NCBI RefSeq assembly: GCF_000967655.1
Contig: NZ_JXYA01000023.1
Location: 1 to 64,000 of the forward strand
Direction: 5' to 3'
From: Pseudoalteromonas rubra
Lineage (GTDB): Bacteria > Pseudomonadota > Gammaproteobacteria > Enterobacterales > Alteromonadaceae
DNA length: 64,000 bases
Shown here: positions 1-10,606 of the stretch, one piece after another
Position numbering within the stretch: position 1 is the first letter of the stretch
Layout: each line of letters begins with the position of its first letter
The notes under the pieces: model-generated
Seen by the model: only the letters and a program-made list of their open reading frames with translations
Database searches by the model: none
Told to the model about the DNA's origin: nothing
Translations under genes and position numbers: made by a program

Positions 1-25
1 TATTAAGTGAAATTGGTATAAATGT

Positions 26-409
26 TTATTCCACGCTTATCAGCGCCACTAAGGTGCCTTCTATTGAGCGCACATATGCCTGTGTGTGCTCGCCTTTTTG
101 TGCTGGAGGCGATAAAGGCTCGGCGCCGGCTGCCACCGCCTTGTCGTAACTCTTTGCCACGTTTTCACACCCTAATGTCAGTTCAAACCCCAGCGCCGGC
201 TGCTTAGGCTGACTGCGGATATAGCTTTGCTTAAACTGCGCCTGCGCCACCGGATGCGTGGCAAAAGCGAGTAACACCTGCCCGGTATCCAGCTCCCCAT
301 AGTCTCCGTCCTCGCTAAGACCACAGGCACTGAGCCCGAAGGCCTGATAATAAAAGTCCAGTACCTCTTCGACACTGTCGACATAGATCACGGTTTTCAG
401 AAACTGCAT
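26..409 (-). CDS. VOC (glyoxalase/bleomycin-resistance) family protein
   Basis: A 127-residue single-domain protein of the vicinal oxygen chelate superfamily. It opens with the typical first strand (MQFLKTVIYVDSV), followed by a helix containing FYYQAFGLS at residues 19-27, and has a second half around GFELTLGCENV, so two beta-alpha-beta modules are present. Family members bind a divalent metal or a small ligand in the cytoplasm; the substrate cannot be told from sequence. It lies downstream of der on the same strand, beyond der's terminator, so it is probably transcribed separately. The name is a fold-level assignment only. Confidence 0.8.
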   Translation of the reverse strand: MQFLKTVIYVDSVEEVLDFYYQAFGLSACGLSEDGDYGELDTGQVLLAFATHPVAQAQFKQSYIRSQPKQPALGFELTLGCENVAKSYDKAVAAGAEPLSPPAQKGEHTQAYVRSIEGTLVALISVE

Positions 410-501
410 GGCTAATTTTCAGGCTAAATAAATATAAATAAAGCATATTTTTCGTTCAGCGTAAACCGATTTAGGCTCAGGATGAAAATTAGCTAGGCAG
501 T

Positions 502-526
502 AAAAAGGGCGCCACTGGCACCCTTT
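502..526 (-). terminator. Rho-independent terminator of der
   Basis: On the minus strand a stem AAAGGG.GCC pairs with GGC.CCCTTT around a three-base loop, with one mismatched pair, and is followed by a run of T. It sits just after the der stop codon. Confidence 0.75.
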
Positions 527-535
527 ATCTAGTCG

Positions 536-2008
536 TTATGACTTGTTTTTTTGCTCTTTGGTAAATGCCCGTAACTTTCGCTTCTGCGACAGGGTCATTT
601 TATTGGTACGACCGGCGTATGGGTTATCCCCTTCACGGAATTCGATCTTAATCGGCGTCCCCATGATGTTAAGCGCTTTGCGATAATAGTTCATCAGGTA
701 GCGCTTGTAGCTGTCAGGCAAGTCATGCACCTGGTTACCATGGATCACGATACGCGGTGGATTGTATCCGCCGGCATGCGCATATTTGAGTTTAACCCGG
801 CGACCACGTACCAGAGGAGGCTGGTGATCGGCCTGGGCCATATCCATGATACGTCTCAGCATAGCTGTGCTGACACGTTTAGTCGCCGACTCATAAGCTT
901 CTTCAACTGATTCAAACAGGTGACCAACCCCGGTACCATGCAGTGCCGAAATAAAGTGCAGGCGTGCAAAGTCAATAAAGCCCAGGCGACGGTCCAGTTC
1001 AGACTTGATGCGCTCTTTGACGTAGTCATCAAGACCATCCCACTTGTTCACTGCGATCACCAAAGAGCGACCCGCGTTCAGGGCAAAGCCCAGCAGACTG
1101 AGATCCTGATCTGAGATACCGTCACGGGCGTCGATCACTAGCAGGATCACGTTGGCATCTTCAATCGCCTGAAGGGTTTTAATGACAGAGAATTTTTCAA
1201 CCACATCGCTGACTTTCTTACGCTTACGCACACCTGCGGTATCGATCAACACGTAGTCACGCTCATTGCGGGTCATCGGGATATAGATAGAGTCACGCGT
1301 TGTGCCCGGCATATCGTACACAATCACCCGCTCTTCACCCAGGATGCGGTTAGTCAGTGTTGACTTACCAACGTTAGGGCGACCTATGATGGCCAGCTTA
1401 ATAGGCTTGTCTTCAAACCCGGTTTTACCGTCATCCGGGGCTTCTTCCCCTTCCAGGTAAAGTTCGGTGAGCAGTTCATCGTCCTGCTCAATGTCGTCTT
1501 CTTCCCCTGCCAGCTCGGCGATCACCGGGCCCAGTGTGGCTTCAAGTAGCTGGGTGACACCGCGACCGTGGGCCGCTGCGATGTGATAGACCTCGCCCAA
1601 TGCTAACTGGTAAAACTCGGCACAGTTAGAGTCCGCGTCAATGCCATCGGTTTTGTTGGCAACGACAAAGCTTTTCTTTTGTTGCTTACGCAAATGCTGG
1701 GCAATAGCCTGATCGGCCGCCGTCATGCCTGCGCGGGCATCAACCAAAAACAAGACAACGTCGGCTTCTTCAATAGCCAGCAATGATTGCTCGGCCATTT
1801 CCGTTTCGATGCCTTCTTCACTGCCATCAATACCGCCGGTATCGACCACGATAAACTCATAGCCATCGTAATTCGCCTGGCCATATTTACGGTCACGTGT
1901 AAGGCCCGGAAAGTCCGCCACCAACGCATCACGCGTGCGGGTTAGACGGTTAAATAAAGTGGATTTACCCACATTGGGTCGCCCGACGAGAGCGATCACA
2001 GGAAGCAT
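536..2008 (-). CDS. der: Ribosome biogenesis GTPase Der (EngA)
   Basis: A 490-residue essential GTPase with two tandem G domains, acting in the cytoplasm in maturation of the 50S ribosomal subunit. Two P-loops with the same GRPNVGKST signature are present, one at residues 9-17 and one near residue 210, each followed by its switch and DxxG motifs (VVDTGG, LIDTAG) and NKxD motifs (NKTDG, NKWDG). The KH-like C-terminal domain follows, ending in a lysine-rich tail. An acidic linker joins the G domains, as in gammaproteobacterial Der. It follows bamB, the order known from E. coli and relatives. A hairpin lies between bamB and der, so der may also have its own promoter. Confidence 0.98.
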   Translation of the reverse strand: MLPVIALVGRPNVGKSTLFNRLTRTRDALVADFPGLTRDRKYGQANYDGYEFIVVDTGGIDGSEEGIETEMAEQSLLAIEEADVVLFLVDARAGMTAADQAIAQHLRKQQKKSFVVANKTDGIDADSNCAEFYQLALGEVYHIAAAHGRGVTQLLEATLGPVIAELAGEEDDIEQDDELLTELYLEGEEAPDDGKTGFEDKPIKLAIIGRPNVGKSTLTNRILGEERVIVYDMPGTTRDSIYIPMTRNERDYVLIDTAGVRKRKKVSDVVEKFSVIKTLQAIEDANVILLVIDARDGISDQDLSLLGFALNAGRSLVIAVNKWDGLDDYVKERIKSELDRRLGFIDFARLHFISALHGTGVGHLFESVEEAYESATKRVSTAMLRRIMDMAQADHQPPLVRGRRVKLKYAHAGGYNPPRIVIHGNQVHDLPDSYKRYLMNYYRKALNIMGTPIKIEFREGDNPYAGRTNKMTLSQKRKLRAFTKEQKNKS

Positions 2009-2033
2009 AGACTACCTCTTTTAAAAACAACAA

Positions 2034-2056
2034 AAGGCTTCGCACCGCGAAGCCTT
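2034..2056 (-). terminator. Hairpin/terminator between bamB and der
   Basis: A perfect 10-bp inverted repeat (AAGGCTTCGC, 3-base loop, GCGAAGCCTT) lies between the bamB stop and the der start. On the minus strand it is followed by TTTGTTGTTTTT, so it can act as a terminator or attenuator that reduces read-through from bamB into der. Confidence 0.7.
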
Positions 2057-2082
2057 ACTTCAATTCATTCAGCGTATGGCGG

Positions 2083-3258
2083 TTACGGAATTTTTACCGC
2101 ACTGACTTCACCATCACGGGTGTACAGGATCAGCGTGTCGTCAACCACGATAGGCTCAACGAAAAAGCCTGAGCTATCAAACTCTTCACGCGAAACCAGC
2201 TGTCCGGTTTGCTTATCCAGCCAATGCAGGTTACCTTCCTGATCGCCCACAACCAGATAGTTGCCAGCCACCGCAGGTGTGGTCAGATACCAACCACGCA
2301 ACGCAGACTGGCTCCAGCGTTCAATGCCAGACTCTCTATCTAGAGCATAGAGCACGCCTTCGCTGTCTACCAAATAAATGGTATTCAGCTCGACACTGAG
2401 GTCGCGGTAACTGCTATATTCTCGGTCCCACAGTACATTACCATTGCGCACGTCCAGAGCAGCCAGTTTACCATTATAGGCAATGGTATACACGGTACTG
2501 CCGACAACAACGGGTTTGGTATCCACATCAACCAGGCGCTCAAACTCAGAAGCGCCTTTCGCCAGGGCAATATCTGCGCTCCAGGCCATAAAGCCATTCT
2601 CGGCTATCAAAACAGACAACTTGCCGCTTTCTTCACCAACCAGTACGCCACCATTTGCTGACGTAGGTGAACTCAGGCCACGTAATGTCAGTGCCGGTAC
2701 TTCCTGCTCAAACTGCCAGCGTTCTTCACCGGTATCCGGGTGCAATGCCAACAACTTGCCAGAGCCCAGGTTGATATACACTAAGCCATCTCCGGCAGCC
2801 GGTGTTGAAAGCGCTTCGCCAGGCACAGACTTACGCCAAACGATCTCCCCGGTGTCACGGTCCAGTGCAATCACTTCACCGTGCTCAGAGCCGATATACA
2901 GCTTGCCATAGGCCTGCAAAATGCCGCCCGACAGCTTTGCTGTGTCATCGTCTTCCCAGGGCCAGAATGCCGGATTCTCGCGTGTATCGACTTCCCACAG
3001 CGTGTCACCACTGCTGACATCCAGCGCAGCAACTAAGCCATTGCGCTCAGCCACATAAACCGTACTCTGGTAAAAAGTGGGCGTCAGACGAGAGAAGTAG
3101 TGCTCAACACCATCACCCACAGATTCCTGCCAGACCACGTTTGTTTCAAACTGGTTTACGATTTCAGGTAGTACCAGCTCTTCTTCATCATCACTTGAAG
3201 AGCACCCCAGCAATGACGCCATACATAGCGCCAAAGAGGCCATAGTCAACTTCTTCAT
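2083..3258 (-). CDS. bamB: Outer membrane protein assembly factor BamB
   Basis: A 391-residue lipoprotein of the beta-barrel assembly machinery. The signal peptide ends in a lipobox (ASLLGC, Cys19), so it is lipid-anchored to the inner face of the outer membrane. The remainder is an eight-bladed PQQ-type beta-propeller; repeated blade motifs such as ALDVSSGDTLWEV, ALDRDTGEIVWRK, ALHPDTGEERWQF and ALDRESGIERWSQ are plainly visible. BamB supports BamA in folding outer-membrane proteins. Ten bases separate it from the upstream yfgM gene, so the two are probably co-transcribed, as in related bacteria. Confidence 0.97.
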   Translation of the reverse strand: MKKLTMASLALCMASLLGCSSSDDEEELVLPEIVNQFETNVVWQESVGDGVEHYFSRLTPTFYQSTVYVAERNGLVAALDVSSGDTLWEVDTRENPAFWPWEDDDTAKLSGGILQAYGKLYIGSEHGEVIALDRDTGEIVWRKSVPGEALSTPAAGDGLVYINLGSGKLLALHPDTGEERWQFEQEVPALTLRGLSSPTSANGGVLVGEESGKLSVLIAENGFMAWSADIALAKGASEFERLVDVDTKPVVVGSTVYTIAYNGKLAALDVRNGNVLWDREYSSYRDLSVELNTIYLVDSEGVLYALDRESGIERWSQSALRGWYLTTPAVAGNYLVVGDQEGNLHWLDKQTGQLVSREEFDSSGFFVEPIVVDDTLILYTRDGEVSAVKIP

Positions 3259-3267
3259 GGCTACTCC

Positions 3268-3885
3268 TTAAAGTGCTGCTGTGCCAGCCAGGTCGTCCAG
3301 TTTAATTTGTAGCAGTGGATTATTGTCGCTGCCACCGGCGGTCACTGCCTTTTGGTATGCATCACGCGCAGCGTCTTTTTTGCCTTGCGCCAGCAGAATA
3401 TCACCTTTGACTTCAGCAACCTGAGCAACGAAGCTTTCCGGCATTGAGTTGCCCAAAGTGGCCAGTGCTGCCGAGTAATCTTCGCGCGCTGCCTGTACAC
3501 GAGCCAGACGCAGATAGGCCGTCGCTTTTAGCTCAGGCGTTTTGACTGAATCGGCCGCAAAGGTGAGCTTTTCTTGAGCCACATCCAGCTTGCCTTGCTC
3601 AACCGCTTCTTTTGCCGCCACAAAGGCAGCCAGAACGGCGTAGCTAGACTCGCCATTGTTTACTAAAAAGTCATCGCTTTTGGTCAGAACGTCACCACTA
3701 TCAACCAGCTGGTTGTAGGCTTCAGAACTTGCCTCTGCGGTGTCGATTTGATGCTGGTTATACGCTTTCCAACCATACAGGCCACCCAGGCCCAGCACCG
3801 CGCCGATGATCAAAGATGTTCCATTTTCGCGGAAAAATCGTTTTATTGCTTCGGCTTGTTGTTCTTCTGTTGAATAAATTTCCAT
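3268..3885 (-). CDS. yfgM: YfgM family ancillary SecYEG translocon subunit
   Basis: A 205-residue inner-membrane protein with one N-terminal transmembrane helix (about residues 23-42) preceded by the typical cytoplasmic start MEIYSTEEQQAEAIKRFF. The periplasmic part is a TPR-like helical domain (DUF2133). In E. coli YfgM associates with SecYEG and PpiD and helps hand over secreted proteins to periplasmic chaperones. Placement between hisS and bamB is the conserved one. Confidence 0.93.
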   Translation of the reverse strand: MEIYSTEEQQAEAIKRFFRENGTSLIIGAVLGLGGLYGWKAYNQHQIDTAEASSEAYNQLVDSGDVLTKSDDFLVNNGESSYAVLAAFVAAKEAVEQGKLDVAQEKLTFAADSVKTPELKATAYLRLARVQAAREDYSAALATLGNSMPESFVAQVAEVKGDILLAQGKKDAARDAYQKAVTAGGSDNNPLLQIKLDDLAGTAAL

Positions 3886-3957
3886 TCTGACCTCTTAATT
3901 AATAGCGTAAAGCCAGTCTTTTCAGATATCTGGCCTGACTTTACTGCGCCGCAGCGC

Positions 3958-5235
3958 TTAATCCACTAACGCCGACAGCAAGCTTTTTGCCTCTGCCAGT
4001 GTCAGGGTAACTTGTTCTTTATGTTCGCGGAGATACTTAACAGTCACCTTACCTTCGGCCAATTCATCTTCGCCGAAAATCAGTGCAACCACAGCATCGC
4101 TTTTGTCCGCACGTTTCAGTTGTTTTTTGAAGTTGCCGCCACCGGCATTGACCAGTACGCGCAGGCCTGGAATTTCACTGCGTAGTTGTTGCGCGATGAC
4201 CGGAGCCTGAATGCCAGCCTGCTCACCCATAGCAGCAACAAATACATCCGCACTGCGGCGTAAAGCTCCCAAGCGCTCCATTTCTTTGAGCATCAGTACC
4301 AGACGCTCCATGCCCATGGCGAAGCCAACGGCCGGAGTGGCTTTACCGCCGAGCTGCTCGACCATACCATCATAACGGCCACCGGCACACACAGTGCCCT
4401 GTGCGCCTAAACTATCTGTCACCCATTCGAATACAGTGCGGTTATAATAATCCAGGCCGCGCACCAGTTTTTCGTTAACCTGGTATTCGACGCCTGCAGC
4501 CTCTAAACGTTCACATAAATTTGCAAAATGTTGACGCGACTCGTCATCCAGGTATTCAGACAGTTTTGGTGCATCCACCAAAATAGCTTGTACGTCGGGG
4601 TTTTTGCTGTCCAATACGCGCAGCGGGTTGCTGTACATACGGCGCTTTGAATCTTCGTCCAGGTGCGCTTCGTGTTGCTCCAAAAAGGCAATTAAGGCAT
4701 CACGATAAGTGGCGCGTGCTTCGTTTGAGCCCAGAGAGTTAAGTTCCAGACGCACAAATTCGCTGATCCCAAACTGCTGCCACAGGCGCGCCGTCATCAG
4801 GATCACTTCCGCATCCATATCTGCGCTGGCCACGCCAAAGGTTTCTACCCCAAACTGATGGAACTGGCGGTAACGGCCCTTTTGCGGACGCTCATGACGG
4901 AACATCGGACCCATATACCACAAACGCTGCTCCTGATTGTACAGTAAGCCATGCTGGTTACCGGCCCGTGCACACACGGCGGTCCCTTCAGGACGCAAGG
5001 TCAGGAGATCGCCATTGCGATCTTCGAAGGTATACATTTCTTTTTCAACGACGTCGGTGACTTCACCAATCGAGCGCTTAAACAGCTCGGTGGACTCCAC
5101 GATGGGAAAACGGATCTCCTGATATCCAAAAGATGCCACTGTGTCACGTAAGATAGATTCTACCTTCTGCCAGACTTGCGTATCACCCGGCAGACAATCG
5201 TTCATACCTCGAATTGCCTGAATTTGTTTTGCCAC
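3958..5235 (-). CDS. hisS: Histidine--tRNA ligase
   Basis: A 425-residue class II aminoacyl-tRNA synthetase that charges tRNA-His. Visible signatures are motif 2 ([19 protein letters not shown]), the histidine-specific loop [11 protein letters not shown], and motif 3 ([15 protein letters not shown]). The C-terminal anticodon-binding domain (about residues 330-425) is complete. The start [13 protein letters not shown] is the standard one for the family. It is co-directional with ispG upstream and yfgM downstream. Confidence 0.98.
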   Translation of the reverse strand: MAKQIQAIRGMNDCLPGDTQVWQKVESILRDTVASFGYQEIRFPIVESTELFKRSIGEVTDVVEKEMYTFEDRNGDLLTLRPEGTAVCARAGNQHGLLYNQEQRLWYMGPMFRHERPQKGRYRQFHQFGVETFGVASADMDAEVILMTARLWQQFGISEFVRLELNSLGSNEARATYRDALIAFLEQHEAHLDEDSKRRMYSNPLRVLDSKNPDVQAILVDAPKLSEYLDDESRQHFANLCERLEAAGVEYQVNEKLVRGLDYYNRTVFEWVTDSLGAQGTVCAGGRYDGMVEQLGGKATPAVGFAMGMERLVLMLKEMERLGALRRSADVFVAAMGEQAGIQAPVIAQQLRSEIPGLRVLVNAGGGNFKKQLKRADKSDAVVALIFGEDELAEGKVTVKYLREHKEQVTLTLAEAKSLLSALVD

Positions 5236-5368
5236 TGAAATTCCTAGTAATCTAATTTTTTACACGAAATGGGTGACTATGCCCGATGGCTTAGCCATTC
5301 CTGATAAACCCGCTATTATACCCAGCTCGGCTAAAACGTAAACGCTTAGTTTGCCGGGCCTGCGTTAC

Positions 5369-6487
5369 TTACTCGACTATCTTGACGTCGATTTTGGGTT
5401 CGTTTTGTTGTTTTTCAACATAGCTGCGTACCTGCTCTTCGAGCTGTTCGACTATATGGTCGTTATCAATACGCAGTTTCTGGCGCTCACCATTGATGTA
5501 TAAGCCCGAGCGACGGTTTGCACCGGCCAGACCCAAATCGCTCACCAAGGCTTCACCTGGGCCATTGACCACACAGCCAATGACAGACACGGAAATCGGC
5601 GCTGTGATGTCTTCAAGGCGCTCTTCCAGCTGATTCATGGTGTTGACCACGTCAAACTCCTGGCGAGAACAGCTTGGGCAGGCGATAAAGTTAATACCGC
5701 GCGAGCGAATACGCAGCGACTTTAGAATATCAAAGCCCACTTTGACTTCCTGAACCGGATCGGCCGCTAAAGATACTCGCAGCGTATCACCAATCCCCTC
5801 AGCCAACAGCATCCCCAGGCCCACTGCCGATTTTACCGAACCGGCGCGCATCCCACCGGCTTCGGTGATCCCTAAATGCAGTGGCTGGTCAATCTCTTTG
5901 GCCAGCAGGCGATAGGCACCGACCGCTAAGAAAACGTCCGACGCTTTGACTGAGACTTTAAACTGGTCAAAGTCGAGTCGCTGTAAGATCTCAACATGAC
6001 GCATCGCTGACTCAAGCAAGGCTTCTGGCGTCGGTTCGCCATATTTTTCCTGCAGATCACGCTCCAGCGAGCCACCATTAACCCCGATGCGGATTGGAAT
6101 GTTCTTATCACGTGCTGCATCGACTACCGCACGAATTCGCTCTTCATTGCCGATGTTGCCTGGGTTGATGCGCAAGCAATCAACACCATACTCGGCCACT
6201 TTCAGGGCGATACGATAATCAAAATGGATGTCGGCGACCAGCGGTATCTCGGACTGCTCTTTGATGCTCTTAAACGCTTCTGCGGCTTCCATGGTTGGCA
6301 CAGAGACCCGCACTATATCCGCACCCGCATCGGCAATCGCCCGGATCTGCGCGACGGTCGCATCTACGTCCAGGGTATTGGTGTTGGTCATCGACTGCAC
6401 GGCGATCGGTGCTCCGTCCCCGATGGGCACATTCCCCACATTGATGCGCGTGGATTTTCTACGTTTGATCGGTGATTCTGAAAACAT
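5369..6487 (-). CDS. ispG: 4-hydroxy-3-methylbut-2-enyl-diphosphate synthase (flavodoxin), IspG
   Basis: A 372-residue enzyme of the non-mevalonate (MEP) isoprenoid pathway that converts methylerythritol cyclodiphosphate to HMBPP. The N-terminal TIM-barrel domain begins [19 protein letters not shown], and the C-terminal iron-sulfur domain has the cluster cysteines in [11 protein letters not shown] and [11 protein letters not shown]. Length and motifs match the gammaproteobacterial family. It starts five bases after the rodZ stop codon, the conserved rodZ-ispG-hisS arrangement. Confidence 0.98.
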   Translation of the reverse strand: MFSESPIKRRKSTRINVGNVPIGDGAPIAVQSMTNTNTLDVDATVAQIRAIADAGADIVRVSVPTMEAAEAFKSIKEQSEIPLVADIHFDYRIALKVAEYGVDCLRINPGNIGNEERIRAVVDAARDKNIPIRIGVNGGSLERDLQEKYGEPTPEALLESAMRHVEILQRLDFDQFKVSVKASDVFLAVGAYRLLAKEIDQPLHLGITEAGGMRAGSVKSAVGLGMLLAEGIGDTLRVSLAADPVQEVKVGFDILKSLRIRSRGINFIACPSCSRQEFDVVNTMNQLEERLEDITAPISVSVIGCVVNGPGEALVSDLGLAGANRRSGLYINGERQKLRIDNDHIVEQLEEQVRSYVEKQQNEPKIDVKIVE

Positions 6488-6492
6488 GACGA

Positions 6493-7503
6493 TTACTCTG
6501 CTAACGGTAAATTAAATTTGGCTAAACGGTTGCGCGGCAGGCTGGAAATGTCCACGGCTGCACCGTTGAGTGTAATGCTTACGGCCTGGTGTTTGCCCAG
6601 TACGACGGAAAACGGGGCTTGTCCACTGACGGTCATGGTATATCCCGCTTTTTTAACACCAAACGCTACCCGCTCCTGACTGGCATCGAAGATCTCAACC
6701 CAGCTATCTTCTTTGAACACCATTACAATGGTGCTCTGGGCAAGCTCGGACTGTGTATCATCAGATACAGTCTCTGCTGCCGGCGTTACCTGCACATCAC
6801 TGGTATTACCGCGCTGTGTAGTCGGGGTTTGCGCAAGTTCTGGCAAGGCCTCGGGTTGTGCTTCTGGCGTCTGCACTACAGTGCTCGGCAGCGCTTCGAC
6901 ACTTGGTTCAGCGGTCTCAGGCGCGCTTTGTGGCGCATTGTCTGGACCTGATATATCTGCAACTGACGTATCAGACGCCGCTACTGAGCGCTCGGCATTT
7001 AAGGTGCTGGGTGCCGGGCGCTGCACATTATCGGTTGTCACGCTGGCCTGCGGAATGTCCAGGACGTCACCTGGGGTGATCTCACTTTGGCTACTGCTGT
7101 TTTGCCAGAACCAAATCGCAGAACTGCCTATCACCACAATTAACACCGCATAACTGACCCACATCAGGCGGTTATCGTGGGCTTCTTTTTCCGTGCGGCG
7201 CGAAAAGCTTTTCATTTTGCCTTTTTGCTCTGGCACAACCGGCGACTGGTAGAGTTTCAGAGTTTGTTGTGCATCCAGCCCAAGTAAACCACAGTAGCTC
7301 TTTATATAACCACGTACAAAAGTCTCAGGACCGAGTTTATGGTAATCGTCCTGCTCCAGTTTGTTGATCTGAGTTTCACTGAGCTTTAGCCGTGCGGAGA
7401 TTTCCTCAAAGCTGACGCCCTGCTCATGTCTGGCCTTAGCCAGTGTTTGTCCGAGCGACAGTAAGTCGCTGCTGTTGTCTGTATCTATTTCTGCTTCGTT
7501 CAT
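6493..7503 (-). CDS. rodZ: Cytoskeleton protein RodZ
   Basis: A 336-residue bitopic membrane protein that links the MreB cytoskeleton to cell-wall synthesis. The N-terminus (about residues 15-80) is a Cro/C1-type helix-turn-helix, followed by a basic stretch and one transmembrane helix (about 113-133, [20 protein letters not shown]). A Pro/Thr/Ala-rich periplasmic linker leads to the C-terminal DUF4115 beta-domain (about residues 255-336, [13 protein letters not shown]). Its ATG overlaps the pilW stop codon (ATGA-type overlap), implying translational coupling with pilus assembly. Confidence 0.94.
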   Translation of the reverse strand: MNEAEIDTDNSSDLLSLGQTLAKARHEQGVSFEEISARLKLSETQINKLEQDDYHKLGPETFVRGYIKSYCGLLGLDAQQTLKLYQSPVVPEQKGKMKSFSRRTEKEAHDNRLMWVSYAVLIVVIGSSAIWFWQNSSSQSEITPGDVLDIPQASVTTDNVQRPAPSTLNAERSVAASDTSVADISGPDNAPQSAPETAEPSVEALPSTVVQTPEAQPEALPELAQTPTTQRGNTSDVQVTPAAETVSDDTQSELAQSTIVMVFKEDSWVEIFDASQERVAFGVKKAGYTMTVSGQAPFSVVLGKHQAVSITLNGAAVDISSLPRNRLAKFNLPLAE

Positions 7504-9152
7504 AAAATATAGTTATCTGGATCCACGATTAAGAGATGCCGTCCTGGTTGTAAGACGATATCCGGGGTCAATTTGTTCCACCGCATCAGGTCGTCAATCT
7601 GAAGATCATATTCCATTGCAATGTCGAACAGCGACTGACCTTCACCTATGGTGTGCACTATCTTAGGATTATTTAAATACACCACCTGACCAATCGACAG
7701 CTGGTCTGACTCGCGTAAATTATTCCATGCCATCAGCTTGTCTAACTTGAGGTTATACTTCACTGAGACGCTAAACAGGTTTTCCCCCAGGCGAACGGTG
7801 TGCTGAGGGACACTGGGTAACACAATATCGCGGTTCAACAAGCCGCCAGAGGCTCGGCTTTGAGCTGGCTCTGAGGTGCTTTGTTCAGGCAGTTGCGCAA
7901 GCCAGCTGTCTGTTCGGGGTCCCTCGTCGCGGGCGCGCGAGGTGCGCGCCGAAAATGCGATATCAGCCGGATCGGGCTCATAAAAGACAACCTGGCCTTG
8001 GGTGCGCGGGGCAACCGGCTTAATCGTCAGTGCCGCCTTCTCGGGTGCTGTTACCGGGGCCGCTACTGTATCCACGCTGGGTGAATGCCCGGTGAATTGC
8101 TGTGCCCGCAAAGAGCGAGTTTGTACAGGTTTGGCTGCGGGCTCTGGAGTCACAGGTGCTGGGGTCACAGGCTCCGGCTTAGACGCCTGAGCACGAACAA
8201 CGGCGGGTTCCACTTTACGGCGCACTTTGATCTTAGGCTCAGCCACCAAATGCGTGGGTGATTTATGGGTAATTTTAGTCAACTGTGCCTGACGATATTG
8301 CTCTTTCAGTCGTTCAAACTCGCTGTCTTTCAGGCGCTGCTGGATCACCAGGGCTGCCTGGGGCGAATCCGGATAAGTTTGCAACAGCAAAGTGGCCGTT
8401 TCTTCGGCCTGCTGCAGATGGCCTTTGCGCAGCTCCAGTAAATGAGACAGTAATAAGCCACGCGCCGACACAAAGCCACGATCACCATAGATCTTGAGTA
8501 TTTCCTCTGAGCGATGCAGCTCACTCTTTGCATAGTGCAACCCAGCCATAAGCAGTAGGGTCGACTGACGCTGACCGTTATGCTTTGCAGCACTGCCCAG
8601 ATAATCCAGCGCCAGCTCGAAGTTATCCTGGCGCAGTGCACACAGGGCTAAATTTTCATAGCTCTGTGCCACACGAATATAGCTGGGGATCTCAATGGCT
8701 TTAAACAGCTGCTCCGTCGCTTCATCATATTTGCCGATGCGACATAAAAAGGTGCCGTAGTTATTGAGCGTGTTTGGGTCTTTCGGCGCCAGTGCCAGTG
8801 CTTTTTGATAAGCCTGCTCGGCACGGGCATTCTCGCCTACCTGCTCGTAATAATAAGCCAGAGAATAGTGGGCTTCGGGGAGTTGCGGCGCTAATGTCAA
8901 TGCGCGCTCAAGGTTATACTTGGCCTGGGTATTGTTGCCGTTAGCCAGGTATTGCAAGGCCAGCGAGATACGGGTTTTAGCAGCGTCTTCGCGACTTGCC
9001 TTGCTTTGTACGACGGGCTTGTCGCTGTTGGCATAGCGGGTTTCGGTCACACAGCCACTGAGCACCACGCCCATTATCATCAGCAACCCGGCTCTAACAG
9101 CCACAGTGCGCTTTGAGACCTCAAAGGAGAAACTTTTTACCAATGAAAACAT
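7500..9152 (-). CDS. pilW: Type IV pilus biogenesis/stability lipoprotein PilW with C-terminal LysM domains
   Basis: About 550 residues. A signal peptide with lipobox (VVLSGC) is followed by TPR repeats (about residues 55-270), as in PilW/PilF, which supports PilQ secretin assembly and pilus stability at the outer membrane. I chose the ATG that gives a normal lipoprotein signal; an upstream in-frame ATG at 9227 would add 25 residues with no signal logic. Unusually, a Pro/Ala-rich linker and two LysM-type modules follow (HTVRLGENLFSVSVKYNL, HTIGEGQSLFDIAMEYDL), which typically bind peptidoglycan. It lies between rlmN and rodZ, the usual pilW position, and its end overlaps the rodZ start. Confidence 0.85.
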   Translation of the reverse strand: MFSLVKSFSFEVSKRTVAVRAGLLMIMGVVLSGCVTETRYANSDKPVVQSKASREDAAKTRISLALQYLANGNNTQAKYNLERALTLAPQLPEAHYSLAYYYEQVGENARAEQAYQKALALAPKDPNTLNNYGTFLCRIGKYDEATEQLFKAIEIPSYIRVAQSYENLALCALRQDNFELALDYLGSAAKHNGQRQSTLLLMAGLHYAKSELHRSEEILKIYGDRGFVSARGLLLSHLLELRKGHLQQAEETATLLLQTYPDSPQAALVIQQRLKDSEFERLKEQYRQAQLTKITHKSPTHLVAEPKIKVRRKVEPAVVRAQASKPEPVTPAPVTPEPAAKPVQTRSLRAQQFTGHSPSVDTVAAPVTAPEKAALTIKPVAPRTQGQVVFYEPDPADIAFSARTSRARDEGPRTDSWLAQLPEQSTSEPAQSRASGGLLNRDIVLPSVPQHTVRLGENLFSVSVKYNLKLDKLMAWNNLRESDQLSIGQVVYLNNPKIVHTIGEGQSLFDIAMEYDLQIDDLMRWNKLTPDIVLQPGRHLLIVDPDNYIL

Positions 9153-9287
9153 AGCTAAACTAAACACTTTAGTTAAAAGCGCGCACTGACAGGTGACAGT
9201 CGGCGCAAGGCCGCAGGCATAGCTCACCAGAGCGCTGTTGATCTATGCCCATATATTACCCGAATGCGTTCGAGTTTCACCCTTTTT

Positions 9288-10418
9288 TTAGCCAACCTTC
9301 ACCGCTATCGCGTTGTCTTCAAGCTGCTTTTTCTTCGCCAGACGCTTGGTTCTGTCAACCACGTCTCCTACCAGCTGACCACAGGCGGCATCAATATCAT
9401 CACCACGGGTACGGCGCACGATACAGGTTAACCCGGCTGCCTGAAGTACTTTAGAGAAACGGTCGATACGACTGTTGCTCGAACGCCCATACTCATTGCC
9501 CGGGAACGGGTTGAACGGGATCAGGTTGATTTTAGACGGCGTGCCCTTTAATACCTGAACCAGCTCATGAGCATGATCGGTGCTGTCGTTCACGCCCTGC
9601 AACATCACATATTCAATGGTGACGTCTTTATTGGCCTTTGAGCCATCGATATAACGACGACAGGCCGCCAGGAACTCTTCAATCGGGTACTTTTTATTGA
9701 TAGGCACCAGCTCATCACGCAGCGGATTGTTTGGCGCATGTAAGGAAATCGCCAGCGCTACGTCAATTTTTTCTTTCAGAATATCCAATGCCGGTACTAC
9801 ACCTGAAGTACTCAGGGTAACGCGACGCTTAGACAGACCAAATGCCCAGTCGTCCATCATCAGTTCCATTGCAGGCACCACGTTGTTGATGTTGAGCAGC
9901 GGCTCACCCATCCCCATCATTACTACATTGGTGATCGGACGCTTGGTGCTGTCGCCATCATGCAAGCCAATGTCTTTGGCTACGCGCCACACCTGGCCGA
10001 TGATCTCACTGACTTTCAGGTTACGGTTAAAACCCTGTTGCGCCGTTGAACAGAAGGTACACTCCAGCGCACAGCCAACCTGAGAAGACACACACAAAGT
10101 GGCGCGGTCTTTTTCCGGGATCCACACGGTTTCCACTTCCTGCCCGCCATCCAGTACCAGGGCGTACTTGATAGTGCCATCGCTGGCCTGCTGGCGTACT
10201 GAGATTTCCGGTGCACGGATCTCACACTGTGCCTGCAACTTAGCGCGCAGCTTTTTATTGATGTTGCTCATATCATCGAAGTTATCGATGCCGAAGTGGT
10301 AAATCCATTTCATGACCTGATCGGCGCGAAACGGCTTCTCACCGTATGATGCAAACAACTCGCGCATCCCCTCGCGATTTAAATCAAGTAAGTTAATTTT
10401 TTTCTCAGTCGTAGTCAT
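9288..10418 (-). CDS. rlmN: Dual-specificity RNA methyltransferase RlmN
   Basis: A 376-residue radical-SAM enzyme that makes 2-methyladenosine in 23S rRNA and some tRNAs. The [4Fe-4S] binding CxxxCxxC is in [15 protein letters not shown], and a C-terminal catalytic cysteine is in [11 protein letters not shown]. The SAM-contact motif [10 protein letters not shown] is intact. The start [18 protein letters not shown] fits the family. It is flanked by pilW downstream and ndk upstream, as in many gammaproteobacteria. Confidence 0.98.
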   Translation of the reverse strand: MTTTEKKINLLDLNREGMRELFASYGEKPFRADQVMKWIYHFGIDNFDDMSNINKKLRAKLQAQCEIRAPEISVRQQASDGTIKYALVLDGGQEVETVWIPEKDRATLCVSSQVGCALECTFCSTAQQGFNRNLKVSEIIGQVWRVAKDIGLHDGDSTKRPITNVVMMGMGEPLLNINNVVPAMELMMDDWAFGLSKRRVTLSTSGVVPALDILKEKIDVALAISLHAPNNPLRDELVPINKKYPIEEFLAACRRYIDGSKANKDVTIEYVMLQGVNDSTDHAHELVQVLKGTPSKINLIPFNPFPGNEYGRSSNSRIDRFSKVLQAAGLTCIVRRTRGDDIDAACGQLVGDVVDRTKRLAKKKQLEDNAIAVKVG

Positions 10419-10506
10419 GAAACAACCCCAGATCAGATGACGGCCAGTGCAAATTTAATAAAACGCCGAATTGTACAAAATTTAATCAACGCTTTCAAAT
10501 CTGAAT

Positions 10507-10550
10507 ACTTTGCTAAGCCTGTTGTTTGTCGCATTCAGGCTTAGCAAAGT
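10507..10550. repeat. Perfect 15-bp inverted repeat between rlmN and ndk
   Basis: The arms ACTTTGCTAAGCCTG and CAGGCTTAGCAAAGT are exact complements separated by 14 bases. There is no T-tract on either side, so it is not a classical terminator. It could be an mRNA-end structure for ndk, a REP-like element or a protein site. Confidence 0.6.
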
Positions 10551-10566
10551 GCATCAGGGACGAAAA

Positions 10567-10584
10567 AAGGGCGCTAAGGCCCTT
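10567..10584 (-). terminator. Rho-independent terminator of ndk
   Basis: On the minus strand AAGGGC pairs with GCCCTT around a short loop and is followed by six T residues. It lies just past the ndk stop codon. Confidence 0.75.
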
Positions 10585-10606
10585 CTTTCCTGTCACCGTG
10601 CTCGAA

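Noticed and set aside
2483..2911. Long plus-strand open frame over bamB
   Set aside because: Shadow of the bamB coding strand; no start context and low-complexity composition.
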